From NCBI GenBank assembly GCA_028719045.1, contig JAQULD010000052.1:1-11032 (forward strand): 11,032 bases of DNA, given 5' to 3'. Shown here piece by piece: positions 1 through 7,344 of this stretch (within the stretch, counting starts at the first letter, position 1; each line of letters starts with the position of its first letter). Under the pieces are notes generated by a model, which saw only the letters and a program-made list of their open reading frames with translations, ran no database searches and had not been told where the DNA came from. The position numbers and the translations under genes are program-made. This DNA is from Candidatus Omnitrophota bacterium (GTDB lineage: Bacteria > Omnitrophota > Koll11 > Gygaellales > Profunditerraquicolaceae).

Positions 1-871
1 ATCCCGGAAGCGGCTTATCGCAGGGGTTCTTTATATCGGTTACCGTGTCTCCAACCATGATTTCCCTGGCGTCCCGGATATTCGAAATAAAGTATCCGAC
101 ATCCCCGCAGGTAAGAGAATCCACTTTCGAGTATTTTAAATCTTTGAATACGCCGAGTTCTTCTATCTTATAGGTTTTTCCTGAATTCATGAGTTTAAGC
201 TGGGCGCTGGAATCGATTTTTCCGTCCATTACCCTGACAAAGATCACTACCCCCCGGTAAATATCAAAACGGCAGTCAAAGATCAGGGCTTTCAGGGGAT
301 GGTTTATCTCTCCCGGAGGAGGCGGTATCACTTTTACGATCCGGTCCAGGAGTTCCATGATGCCTGTGCCGTCTTTGGCGGAAACCATCATGATGTCTTC
401 CTCATTAAACCCCAGGACTTCCACGATCTGTTTTTTCACGCGCGGGATATCTATGGTGGTAAGGTCGATCTTGTTTATGACAGGGATTATGGTCAGGTCG
501 TTTTCCATAGCCAGGTAATAATTGGCCACTGTCTGCGCTTCTATGCCTTGAGCGGCATCTACCAGTAAAAGCGCCCCTTCGCAGGCTGCCAGGGATTTGG
601 ATACTTCATACGTAAAATCGACGTGTCCCGGAGTATCGATGAGGTTTAAGATATATTCGGCGCCGTCGGTGGCTTTATAGGATAATCTTACGGTCGAGGC
701 TTTAATGGTTATGCCTCTTTCCCTTTCCAGGTCCATGTCATCCAGGATCTGGTCCTTGTGGTGCCTTTTATCCGTGGCCCCGGTAAGCTCCAGTATCCTG
801 TCCGCCAAAGTGGATTTACCGTGGTCTATGTGGGCGATTATGCTGAAGTTCCGTATTATGGATTTTTCCAT
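1..871 (-). CDS. lepA: Elongation factor 4 (LepA), N-terminal part, cut by window edge
   Basis: Ribosome-associated translational GTPase that back-translocates or remodels stalled ribosomes; cytoplasmic or membrane-peripheral. Translating the minus strand from the ATG at 871 gives 290 open codons to the window edge; the family is about 600 residues, so the C-terminal half lies outside. Visible GTPase motifs are P-loop AHIDHGKST (13-21), switch I RGIT (52-55), DTPGH (79-83), NKID (133-136) and a SAK G5 motif near 158. The IDHGKST P-loop with ERERGITIK matches LepA rather than EF-Tu or EF-G. A short polyproline run (IPPPPGE) sits at the end of the G domain. The start codon directly follows the cmk stop (TGAATG, no gap), so translation is probably coupled; no strong Shine-Dalgarno is seen. 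Identification is firm; the missing half cannot be judged. Confidence 0.95.
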   Translation of the reverse strand, partial: MEKSIIRNFSIIAHIDHGKSTLADRILELTGATDKRHHKDQILDDMDLERERGITIKASTVRLSYKATDGAEYILNLIDTPGHVDFTYEVSKSLAACEGALLLVDAAQGIEAQTVANYYLAMENDLTIIPVINKIDLTTIDIPRVKKQIVEVLGFNEEDIMMVSAKDGTGIMELLDRIVKVIPPPPGEINHPLKALIFDCRFDIYRGVVIFVRVMDGKIDSSAQLKLMNSGKTYKIEELGVFKDLKYSKVDSLTCGDVGYFISNIRDAREIMVGDTVTDIKNPCDKPLPG

Positions 872-1543
872 TCAAGTTTTAGTTTTTCCTTTAACATGCC
901 CTAAAAGTGTCTCTACAACTTCATCTATGGTCAGGTTTGTTGTGTCCACAAAAATAGCGTCCTTCGCTTTTTTTAAAGGCGCTACTTTCCTGGTGGAATC
1001 TATGGTGTCCCTGTTTTTAAGGTCTGAAGCGACGCTGCCCAAAGTGGCTTTTTTTATTTTCAGGTTTTTCATATCTATTAAGCGCCTTTTTACTCTTTCG
1101 GCAAAATCGGCATCGAGGAAAAATTTCCTTTCCGCTTTGGGAAAGACGACCGTCCCGATATCTCTGCCTTCCAGGACGCTGTTCTTGCGGTTTCCTAATT
1201 TTCTTTGAAGTTTGAGCATTATGTCCCTTACTCCCTTTATTTTGGCCACGTCTGAAACGCGGCTGGTGACGCGCGGTTCCCGTATTGCTTTGCTGACGTT
1301 TTTTCCGTCTAAAAGCACTTTCAGCGCCCCGCCTCTGCCGTCGATAAGCCCGATTTTGGTCTTCTTCGCCATTTGGACTATGGCTTCTTCATCGCATATG
1401 TCCTGTTTTGTGTTAAGGGCTTTTAGCGTCAACGCCCTGTACATAGCGCCCGTATCGATATAAAGGTACCCAAGCTTTTTAGACAACAATTTGGCTACCG
1501 TGCTTTTGCCCGATCCCGCGGGCCCGTCGATTGCTACGATCAT
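872..1543 (-). CDS. cmk: Cytidylate kinase
   Basis: Phosphorylates CMP and dCMP to the diphosphates with ATP, recycling pyrimidine nucleotides in the cytoplasm. The 223-residue length is typical. Residues 7-15 form the P-loop GPAGSGKST, followed by the conserved DTGAMYRA (30-37). EGRDIGT (125-131) is the CMP-kinase signature, and NRDTIDSTR (177-185) carries the Arg and Asp residues that contact the cytosine nucleotide in the family. The ATG at 1543 overlaps the tyrA stop by four bases (ATGA), with a weak GAGAG upstream, and the stop abuts lepA. In many bacteria cmk follows aroA (EPSP synthase) or tyrA and precedes rpsA or lipid genes; here it bridges the aromatic block and lepA with no aroA in between. 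Nothing looks defective. Confidence 0.96.
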   Translation of the reverse strand: MIVAIDGPAGSGKSTVAKLLSKKLGYLYIDTGAMYRALTLKALNTKQDICDEEAIVQMAKKTKIGLIDGRGGALKVLLDGKNVSKAIREPRVTSRVSDVAKIKGVRDIMLKLQRKLGNRKNSVLEGRDIGTVVFPKAERKFFLDADFAERVKRRLIDMKNLKIKKATLGSVASDLKNRDTIDSTRKVAPLKKAKDAIFVDTTNLTIDEVVETLLGHVKGKTKT

Positions 1544-2370
1544 TTTAGGATTTCTCTCTTTTTATTTGCCCGGCTTATGATTTTGACCAGTGTTTTTTTA
1601 TCTTTTTTATCGACCGCTTGCCTTATCGCGAAAAGCCTGTCTCTTAAAGAATCCAAGGCTTTGACGGTGTTTATGTTGTTGCTTAAGAAAATATCCGCCC
1701 AGAGGTTGGGGTCCGATGAGGCTACCCGGGTCATATCCTTCAAACTGTTGGGCGAAAACCGCAGATATTCAGAAGGCACCGACTCGATCAGCGAAAAAGC
1801 GATAACGTGGGGCAGGTGGCTTACAAAAGAAAGTATCCTGTCGTGGACTTGGGGTTCCATCAGGACGACTTTTGAACCCAAAGCTTTCCAGAGGGCTTGT
1901 ATTTTTTTAAGCGCTTGCGGGTCGCTCTTTTTTACCGGAGTAATTATGCAGAGTGAGTTTTTGAAGAGCCCCTCTTCGGCGTTGGAGATGCCGCGTTTTT
2001 CCGATCCGGCAAGCGGGTGGCTGCCGATAAAGCGCGCGAAAACGTTGGATAATTTAAGCACGATCCCGGCTTTCGTGCTGCCTACATCCGTTACGATGCA
2101 CCCGGGTTTGACGAGTTTGGCTATTTCTTCAGCTGTTTCCAGGATCGTATTTACCGGAGTGGCCAATATCACCAGGTCCGCTTCTTTTACCGCCTCTAAT
2201 TCCGTTGAGCCGAAGTCAATGGCGCCGTTTTTCTTCGCCAGGACCAGGGTTTCCTTGTGGCGGCTTACGCCGATCACGGTGCCGGCCAGTTTCTTCTTTT
2301 TTATACCCAGGGCCATAGAGCCGCCGATAAGCCCCGTTCCTACTACCGCTACTTTGTCAAAGAGTTTCAT
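1540..2370 (-). CDS. tyrA: Prephenate/arogenate dehydrogenase (TyrA)
   Basis: Oxidatively decarboxylates prephenate (or arogenate) toward tyrosine. The 276 residues form a monofunctional enzyme: an N-terminal Rossmann domain with GTGLIGG (11-17), DVGSTK (95-100), GSHPLAGSEK (116-125) with the conserved His118, then a helical dimerisation domain with SHLPHV (184-189) and KDMTRVASSDPNLW (211-224), whose Arg215 corresponds to the substrate-binding Arg of the family. There is no fused chorismate mutase or ACT domain; the mutase is in pheA of this operon. After the second beta strand it reads GVSRH (34-38), with Ser-Arg where NAD-dependent enzymes usually have Asp, which suggests NADP use (inference). 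The ATG shares one base with the aroF stop (TAATG) and has a GGAAGG ribosome site; the end overlaps cmk by four bases. Substrate choice, prephenate or arogenate, cannot be read from sequence alone. Confidence 0.94.
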   Translation of the reverse strand: MKLFDKVAVVGTGLIGGSMALGIKKKKLAGTVIGVSRHKETLVLAKKNGAIDFGSTELEAVKEADLVILATPVNTILETAEEIAKLVKPGCIVTDVGSTKAGIVLKLSNVFARFIGSHPLAGSEKRGISNAEEGLFKNSLCIITPVKKSDPQALKKIQALWKALGSKVVLMEPQVHDRILSFVSHLPHVIAFSLIESVPSEYLRFSPNSLKDMTRVASSDPNLWADIFLSNNINTVKALDSLRDRLFAIRQAVDKKDKKTLVKIISRANKKREILK

Positions 2371-3386
2371 TAGAATACCCTTCCTACCGCTTTCGCTAAA
2401 CTTTTGATCTCTTTCATAAGCTGGGCGAAATTATCCGGCACCAGGGATTGAGCGCCGTCTGAAACCGCGTCTTCCGGATGGCTGTGTACTTCTATGATCA
2501 GGCCGTCCGCCCCCGCGGCTATACCCGCTTTTGCCAATGGAGCTACCAGCCCCCATTTTCCCGCCGCGTGGCTTGGGTCGACTATTATGGGCAGGTGGGA
2601 AAGCTGTTTTACCGCGGCTACTGAACTTACATCCAGGGTATTCCTGGTAAAATCCTCAAATGTGCGTATCCCGCGTTCGCATAAAATAACGTTAAAATTT
2701 CCGCCCGCCAGGATATATTCCGCGGACATAAGCAGGTCTTTGATCGTTGAGGCCAGGCCCCGTTTCAGTAAAACCGGCTTTTTCGCCATTCCGACTTCTT
2801 TTAATAAATTGAAATTCTGCATATTGCGCGCGCCTATTTGCAGGATGTCCGCGTATCTGGCCACCAGTTCCACGTCGCGCGGGTCCATTACTTCCGTAAC
2901 CGTGGGGAGGCCGAATTTTTCACCGGCCTCTTTGAGGAATTTTAAGCCTTTTTCGCCTAACCCTTGAAAACTGTAAGGGGAAGTCCTGGGCTTAAAGGCC
3001 CCTCCTCTTAGGACGCAGGCGCCCGCTTTTTTTATTTCTTCCGCGATTTCTTCCAATGTATCCATATCTTCTATGGCGCAGGGGCCCGCCATGACCACGA
3101 GGGTCTTTCCGCCGATCTTTACGCCTTTGCCTACATCGATGACCGAATCTTCGCGCTTAAACTCCCGGGAGACAAGTTTGTAGGGAGACAAGACCGGCAT
3201 TACCTTTTCCACGCCGGGAAAGGCTTCGAGCGGGGTTACCCGCAGAATATCTTCCGGACCGATGACCCCGATAATGGTGCGTTCGGTGCCTTTTGAAATA
3301 TGCGGGGTGAGCCCGAGTTTCTTTACTTTTTCAACCAGATGGGTTATTTGCTCTTCCGTAGTCTCCGGCTTAAGTACGATGATCAT
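2370..3386 (-). CDS. aroF: 3-deoxy-7-phosphoheptulonate (DAHP) synthase, Thermotoga/Bacillus type
   Basis: Condenses phosphoenolpyruvate and erythrose-4-phosphate to DAHP, the entry step of the shikimate pathway. The 338 residues comprise an N-terminal ferredoxin-like regulatory domain (about 1-70) and a KDO8P-synthase-like TIM barrel. Visible signatures are AGPC (100-103), [11 protein letters not shown] (132-142), GARNMQNF (185-192), LLKRG (206-210) and DPSHAAGK (270-277). The likely metal ligands are Cys103, His273, Glu299 and Asp310, in register with the Thermotoga maritima enzyme. In that family the N-terminal domain mediates feedback inhibition by Tyr or Phe, so the same is likely here. 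The ATG overlaps the hisC stop by four bases (ATGA) and follows a strong GGGAGGT ribosome site at 3391-3397. The symbol aroF is a common label for this type; aroG or aroA are used in some genomes. Confidence 0.95.
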   Translation of the reverse strand: MIIVLKPETTEEQITHLVEKVKKLGLTPHISKGTERTIIGVIGPEDILRVTPLEAFPGVEKVMPVLSPYKLVSREFKREDSVIDVGKGVKIGGKTLVVMAGPCAIEDMDTLEEIAEEIKKAGACVLRGGAFKPRTSPYSFQGLGEKGLKFLKEAGEKFGLPTVTEVMDPRDVELVARYADILQIGARNMQNFNLLKEVGMAKKPVLLKRGLASTIKDLLMSAEYILAGGNFNVILCERGIRTFEDFTRNTLDVSSVAAVKQLSHLPIIVDPSHAAGKWGLVAPLAKAGIAAGADGLIIEVHSHPEDAVSDGAQSLVPDNFAQLMKEIKSLAKAVGRVF

Positions 3387-4477
3387 AATGACCTCCCTAA
3401 GACTTTTTTCAGCGCTTTTATGAATTTCCTGTTCTCTTCCGGTTTGCCGATGGTGACCCTGATGAAATTCTTAAGCCCGTATTGTTGCATATCCCTTACT
3501 ATGACGCCTTCTTTAAGCATCGCTTTGAAAACTTTCACTCCGTCCCTTGAGGTGTCGATAAGAATGAAATTCGCTACCGAAGGCACAAAAGCCAGCCCCA
3601 GCTGCTGCAGGCGGCTATAAAGGAGATACTTTTCCTTAAGGACCAGGCCTCTAGTATTACGCAGGAACTTTTTATCCGAAAGCGCGGCTGCCGCGGCCGC
3701 CTGGGCCAGCAAATTTACGTTAAAAGGCTGCCTTGCTTTTTCCATGCAGGAAGCCAGTTCCGCACTCGCGGCGGCATATCCTATCCTTAAGCCAGCCAGG
3801 CCATAGGCCTTGGAAAAAGTTTTTAAGACGATGACATTATTCTTGTTTATATAATCCAGCCCGTTCGGGTAGTCTTTGACGTCTATGAACGCGTCATACG
3901 CCTCATCCAGGACCAGGATCGCCCCTTTCGGCATTCTTTTTAAGAAACTTTCCAGTTCTTTTCTGTTCACGTACGTCCCGGTAGGATTGTTGGGGTTAGC
4001 GATAAAGACCAGTTTGGTTTTTGAATTTATCTTGCCCGCTATGGCCGCAAGGTCGAATTTGAAATTCTTTAGCGGGGCTGTGGCCACTTTGCGGCCGTTG
4101 ACTTTGGAAATAATCTCGTATTCCAGGAAAGTAGTGTCCGCCGTGACTATGTTCTCATCTTCCTCCGCGAAGGTCTTGATAATGGTATCTATAGCTTCAT
4201 CCGAGCCGTTAGCCAGGACAATGTTTTCCGGACGGGCTTTTATTTGCGCGGCAATGGTTTTCTTGAGGTAAAAGCCCTGGCTGTCGGGATAGCGGTTGAT
4301 TAATCCCAGGTTTTTCTTTATCGCCGCGACCGCTTTTGGAGACGGCCCCAAAGGATTCTCATTTGAAGCCAGCTTTATGATCTCTTTTAAACCGAGTTCG
4401 CGCTTGGTCTCTTCAATGGGTTTGCCCGCCTTATAAGGCGTAATGTTTAGTATGTTTTTTCTGGCTAATTTTTTCAT
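3383..4477 (-). CDS. hisC: Histidinol-phosphate / aromatic aminotransferase, PLP fold type I
   Basis: PLP-dependent aminotransferase of the HisC family (364 residues, usual length). Motifs in order: the HisC-like start ITPYKAGKP (12-20), [13 protein letters not shown] (35-47), NPNNPTG (161-167), DEAY (191-194), the PLP lysine K223 in [14 protein letters not shown], and the substrate carboxylate Arg340 in [11 protein letters not shown]. By family it converts imidazole-acetol phosphate plus glutamate to histidinol phosphate in histidine synthesis. However, it sits between pheA and aroF and no other his gene is visible, so its main or second job may be the transamination of phenylpyruvate, 4-hydroxyphenylpyruvate or prephenate, an activity known for several HisC proteins (inference). 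The ATG is 19 bases after pheA with no clear Shine-Dalgarno. The gene ends in a four-base overlap with aroF. The PLP aminotransferase assignment is firm; the physiological substrate is open. Confidence 0.9.
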   Translation of the reverse strand: MKKLARKNILNITPYKAGKPIEETKRELGLKEIIKLASNENPLGPSPKAVAAIKKNLGLINRYPDSQGFYLKKTIAAQIKARPENIVLANGSDEAIDTIIKTFAEEDENIVTADTTFLEYEIISKVNGRKVATAPLKNFKFDLAAIAGKINSKTKLVFIANPNNPTGTYVNRKELESFLKRMPKGAILVLDEAYDAFIDVKDYPNGLDYINKNNVIVLKTFSKAYGLAGLRIGYAAASAELASCMEKARQPFNVNLLAQAAAAAALSDKKFLRNTRGLVLKEKYLLYSRLQQLGLAFVPSVANFILIDTSRDGVKVFKAMLKEGVIVRDMQQYGLKNFIRVTIGKPEENRKFIKALKKVLGRSL

Positions 4478-4496
4478 AATTTTATAGCAGGGCTGA

Positions 4497-5558
4497 TCAT
4501 TCCCCCAAGGGATAAGAGCCCAGGATTTTAAGGAATTTACAGTGAGTTTCCAGCTCTTCGAGGGCTTTTTTGACTTTTGGGTCTTCCCTGTGCCCTTCCA
4601 GGTCTACAAAGAAATAATAGTCCCAGGCCTTCTTTTTGGAAGGGCGGGATTCGATCTTTGTAAGGTTAATTTTCTGTTTCTTGAAAGGTATCAGCATGTC
4701 GTGCAGCGCGCCGATATGGTCCTTTATGGAAAACATTATCGAGGTCTTATCGCGCCCGGTGCGCGGCACGTCGGTCTTTCCGATCACGAAGAACCTGGTA
4801 ACGTTATGCGGCGAATCTTCTATGTTCCTGGCTATTATGTTGAGCTTGTAGATCTTTGCCGCTAAAAGCGAAGCTATACAGGCGCTCCCTTTTTGTTTCG
4901 CCGCGATTTGCGCGGCGCGCGTAGTGCTGGATACCTCGATAAGCTCCGTGTGCCTTAAGTTTTCCTGCAGCCAGATACGGCACTGTCCCAGGACTTGCGG
5001 CACGGAATAAATCCTTTTGATATTTTCTTTTGGGCAGTTTGCCAGCAGGTTATGCGAAATATCCAGTATTATCTGCGCGCAGATCTTTAGGTCCGAATCC
5101 ACAAACATGTCCAGCGTGTAGTTTACCGCCCCTTCTATGGAATTTTCAATAGGCACTACCCCGTAATCGGCGTTCCCTTTTTCCACTTCGATGAACACTT
5201 CATCAATGCTTTCACAGGGTATGTAATTCAGCTGTGAACCGAACCTTTTTAAGGCAGCCAGGTGCGAAAAAGTGGCCTGGGGGCCGAGATAGGCGATATT
5301 AAGCGAAGTACCCTGGGAAAGGCTGGCGGACATTACTTCCCGGTAGATCGCTTCCAGCGCTTCATTGGGGATCTGTCCCTGGTTCAAAGATTTGATCTTG
5401 TTGAGGACTTCCCTTTCGCGGTCCGGGGAATAAACGCTTTTTCCCGTCTGTTTTTTGACCCGGGCGATATCTGAGGAAATGCCGATGCGCTTATTAAGGA
5501 GTTTTACTATCCGGGCGTCTATATTGTCAATTTGGCTGCGCAGGTTTTTCAGTTCCAT
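4497..5558 (-). CDS. pheA: Bifunctional chorismate mutase / prephenate dehydratase with ACT domain
   Basis: Converts chorismate to prephenate and then to phenylpyruvate, the committed route to phenylalanine. Residues 1-85 are an AroQ-type all-helical chorismate mutase; Arg7, Arg24, Lys35, Arg47 and Glu48 line up with E. coli Arg11, Arg28, Lys39, Arg51 and Glu52. Residues 86-265 are prephenate dehydratase, with AYLGPQATFSH (89-99), VPIENSIEGAV (135-145) and the catalytic TRF motif (254-256). Residues 272-350 are an ACT domain with GALH (283-286) and ESRP (303-306), which bind phenylalanine for feedback inhibition in the family. The 353-residue length is normal. The chosen ATG lies 32 bases inside the end of scpB but is backed by an AAAAGGAGA ribosome site eight bases upstream and by the start of the mutase helix. 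Its mutase presumably also feeds the downstream TyrA. Confidence 0.96.
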   Translation of the reverse strand: MELKNLRSQIDNIDARIVKLLNKRIGISSDIARVKKQTGKSVYSPDREREVLNKIKSLNQGQIPNEALEAIYREVMSASLSQGTSLNIAYLGPQATFSHLAALKRFGSQLNYIPCESIDEVFIEVEKGNADYGVVPIENSIEGAVNYTLDMFVDSDLKICAQIILDISHNLLANCPKENIKRIYSVPQVLGQCRIWLQENLRHTELIEVSSTTRAAQIAAKQKGSACIASLLAAKIYKLNIIARNIEDSPHNVTRFFVIGKTDVPRTGRDKTSIMFSIKDHIGALHDMLIPFKKQKINLTKIESRPSKKKAWDYYFFVDLEGHREDPKVKKALEELETHCKFLKILGSYPLGE

Positions 5559-6195
5559 CGGTTTCTTCTCCTTTTACTTTTGCTTCTTCTTTGGCCAAAG
5601 TTTCGGAAAAATTTTCTTTTTCCAGCTTTGGCAGGTCTTCCAGCGAATTCAGGCCGAAATATTCCAGGAATTGCCTGGTCGTGGCGTATACCTTTGGCCT
5701 CCCCGGAGCTTGTTTCCTTCCGGCGATACGTATAAGGTTCTTGTCCGCGAGTGTCTTCATGACGCCGTCAATATTGACGCTTCTTAAAGTTTGTATTTCC
5801 GTTTTTGTCATGGGCTGTTTGTAAGCGATGATGGCTAAGGTCTCAAGCGCCGGCTTCGACAACCTGTCGGAGCGTTGTTCTTTGTTCAATTTCCTCAGGA
5901 AGGTCGCGAAGTCCGGGGCCGCTATCATTTGAAAGCCTCCCGCCACCTCGTAAATCCGGATGCCGCGGTTTGAGGATTCGTACTCGGATTTAAGCTCTTC
6001 GATTATCCTGCGTATCTGTTCAGCGGTCAGATGTCCGAAAATTTTCTTTATCTGGTCTATTACCAGCGGCCGTTCGCTTATGAAAAGCAGGGCTTCTATC
6101 GCCGATTTGGTGTTGTCTTGCGGCGGCCTTGGCGCCTGTTCCGGTTCCGGTGGTTTTAAATTCTGTTCCTGTTCTTTTAGATTTTCTTCGGCCAT
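5527..6195 (-). CDS. scpB: Segregation and condensation protein B (ScpB)
   Basis: Accessory subunit of the bacterial SMC condensin; it binds the ScpA kleisin and helps chromosome compaction and segregation. The 222 residues contain two winged-helix domains: roughly 30-105 (opening SAIEALLFISERPL) and 113-182, with the family signature LETLAIIAYKQPMTKTEIQ (118-136) and GRPKVYATT (165-173). The domain is flanked by a 29-residue acidic and proline-rich N-terminal tail and a Lys/Glu/Pro-rich C-terminal tail (about 191-222), both probably disordered. The ATG is eight bases after ruvA with no obvious Shine-Dalgarno, so translation likely depends on coupling. Its usual partner scpA is not adjacent, which is atypical because scpA and scpB are often neighbours. 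The 3' end overlaps pheA by 32 bases in another frame. Family assignment is firm; the exact N-terminus is less certain. Confidence 0.92.
   Translation of the reverse strand: MAEENLKEQEQNLKPPEPEQAPRPPQDNTKSAIEALLFISERPLVIDQIKKIFGHLTAEQIRRIIEELKSEYESSNRGIRIYEVAGGFQMIAAPDFATFLRKLNKEQRSDRLSKPALETLAIIAYKQPMTKTEIQTLRSVNIDGVMKTLADKNLIRIAGRKQAPGRPKVYATTRQFLEYFGLNSLEDLPKLEKENFSETLAKEEAKVKGEETDGTEKPAQPN
5567..5575 (-). promoter_or_regulatory. Ribosome binding site fixing the pheA start inside scpB
   Basis: Reads AAAAGGAGA on the minus strand, eight bases before the ATG at 5558. It lies within the last codons of scpB and justifies a start that overlaps scpB by 32 bases. Confidence 0.75.
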
Positions 6196-6203
6196 GGTTT
6201 AAT

Positions 6204-6833
6204 TTAGTTGGAATGCTTTTTTTGTTTGTAAACTTCGTTCAGGAGTTCCTCTGTGGTTTTTATCTGCTTGTCATGCTCCAGGGCTTTCTTTATCATCTCC
6301 AGGGCTTCGGGTTTTTTATATTCCAGCTGCATAAGCACTGCCAGCGCTTCCTCTTCCATGATACCGCCCGCCGGGCGTTCCTGTTTTACTTTCGCGTCCT
6401 GGATGAGCCCGAATTTCCCGACTTTATTCTGCAGCTTGGCGATTATTTCTTTGGCCCTCTGCGGCCCGATACCGGGAAGCGACTTCAGGAATTCTACGTT
6501 TGCTTCGTCTATCGCTTTGGCGATAAGGGATATCGGTTTGTCCAAAGCCCTGACCGCCGCGCGCGGCCCTATCCCTGATACCGTTATAAAGGCCTGGAAG
6601 AATTCTTTTTCCACTTCATTCAGGAAACCGATAAGCACAGGCGTGCTTCTTGAAGGCTCCACCTGGTGGTAGTGGTAGGTGATGAGGTGTATTTCATTAT
6701 TGGCGTCGATATTTTCATCGAGCCTCTGCATGACCGCGACCGGGATAAATACTTCGTAAGTGATCCCCGCGTTGTTAAGCAGTATGTAATTGTTCCCTTT
6801 TTCCGTTACTTTCCCTGAAATCCTGGCGATCAT
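6204..6833 (-). CDS. ruvA: Holliday junction branch-migration protein RuvA
   Basis: Tetrameric protein that holds four-way DNA junctions open and loads the RuvB motor. The 209 residues show the three-domain plan: an N-terminal OB fold (1-70), the double helix-hairpin-helix domain with VSGIGP (85-90) and LPGIGP (119-124) that bind the backbones, a variable linker (about 142-158), and the C-terminal domain III (about 159-209) that contacts RuvB. The loop that carries the acidic pin in E. coli (Glu55-Asp56) is about four residues longer here, reads VEPSRSTP (58-65) and has a single acidic residue, Glu59. The ATG overlaps the ruvC stop (ATGA) with AGGGTG upstream. RuvB, usually next, is absent; scpB takes its place, so ruvB must be elsewhere. 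Confidence 0.94.
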   Translation of the reverse strand: MIARISGKVTEKGNNYILLNNAGITYEVFIPVAVMQRLDENIDANNEIHLITYHYHQVEPSRSTPVLIGFLNEVEKEFFQAFITVSGIGPRAAVRALDKPISLIAKAIDEANVEFLKSLPGIGPQRAKEIIAKLQNKVGKFGLIQDAKVKQERPAGGIMEEEALAVLMQLEYKKPEALEMIKKALEHDKQIKTTEELLNEVYKQKKHSN

Positions 6834-7333
6834 TTCGTCACACCCTGTTTTATGGTATCGGCTTTTATAAAATAACTATAAGCGATCGCCAAAGCCAGCG
6901 CGTCGGTAACGTCCAAATATTTAGGAGTGCTGTTAAGGTTAAGTATGCTTTTTACCATTCTTTGCACCTGTTCCTTGGAAGCCAGGCCTTTGCCGACTAT
7001 CGCTTTTTTTACCCGGGTCGCGGCGTATTCAACTAACGGTATATTCCCTTTCGCGCAGGCGAGCAAGATAATGCCTCTTGCCTGTCCTAAAAGGTATGCG
7101 GTGGTAGGATGATGATAATGGACGTATATTTTTTCCAGGACCATTACCTCGGGCCTGTTTGTCCGGATCAATTCGGTAAATGTTTCGTATATCTTATTAA
7201 GGCGTTCCGGCAGAGGTTTGCGGTAAGAAGTTATTACAGCCCCCGCTTTGCATAGAGACAGCCTGTTATTGTTAAAATCGACTATTCCGTAACCGCAAAC
7301 GGCCAGGGCCGGGTCTACACCCAGAATTCTCAT
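6830..7333 (-). CDS. ruvC: Crossover junction endodeoxyribonuclease RuvC
   Basis: Dimeric RNase-H-fold resolvase that nicks Holliday junctions symmetrically. The 167 residues match the family length. All four acidic metal ligands are present: Asp7 in GVDPALAVCGYG, Glu67 in VMVLEKIYV, and Asp141 and Asp144 in LDVTDALALAIA. Lys109 and Lys120 in the YAATRVKKAIVGKG-SKEQVQ stretch match the positions of the catalytically important lysines of E. coli RuvC. The stretch after Glu67 (KIYVHYHHPTTAY) differs from the usual VFF.KN form, so base-stacking and sequence preference could differ (inference). The ATG is 11 bases after yebC with a poor ribosome site. The order yebC-ruvC-ruvA is common in bacteria and supports the call. 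Confidence 0.94.
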   Translation of the reverse strand: MRILGVDPALAVCGYGIVDFNNNRLSLCKAGAVITSYRKPLPERLNKIYETFTELIRTNRPEVMVLEKIYVHYHHPTTAYLLGQARGIILLACAKGNIPLVEYAATRVKKAIVGKGLASKEQVQRMVKSILNLNSTPKYLDVTDALALAIAYSYFIKADTIKQGVTK

Positions 7334-7344
7334 AAAACTTTTTC

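Noticed and set aside
705..2407. Long plus-strand open frames (705-1208, 1212-1463, 1577-2407)
   Set aside because: They lie antisense to lepA, cmk and tyrA, show no recognisable family and have Ser/Phe-rich shadow composition; the minus-strand proteins are clear family members.
2494..5787. Plus-strand open frames opposite aroF, hisC and pheA
   Set aside because: Antisense shadows of well-recognised genes, without ribosome sites or domain motifs.
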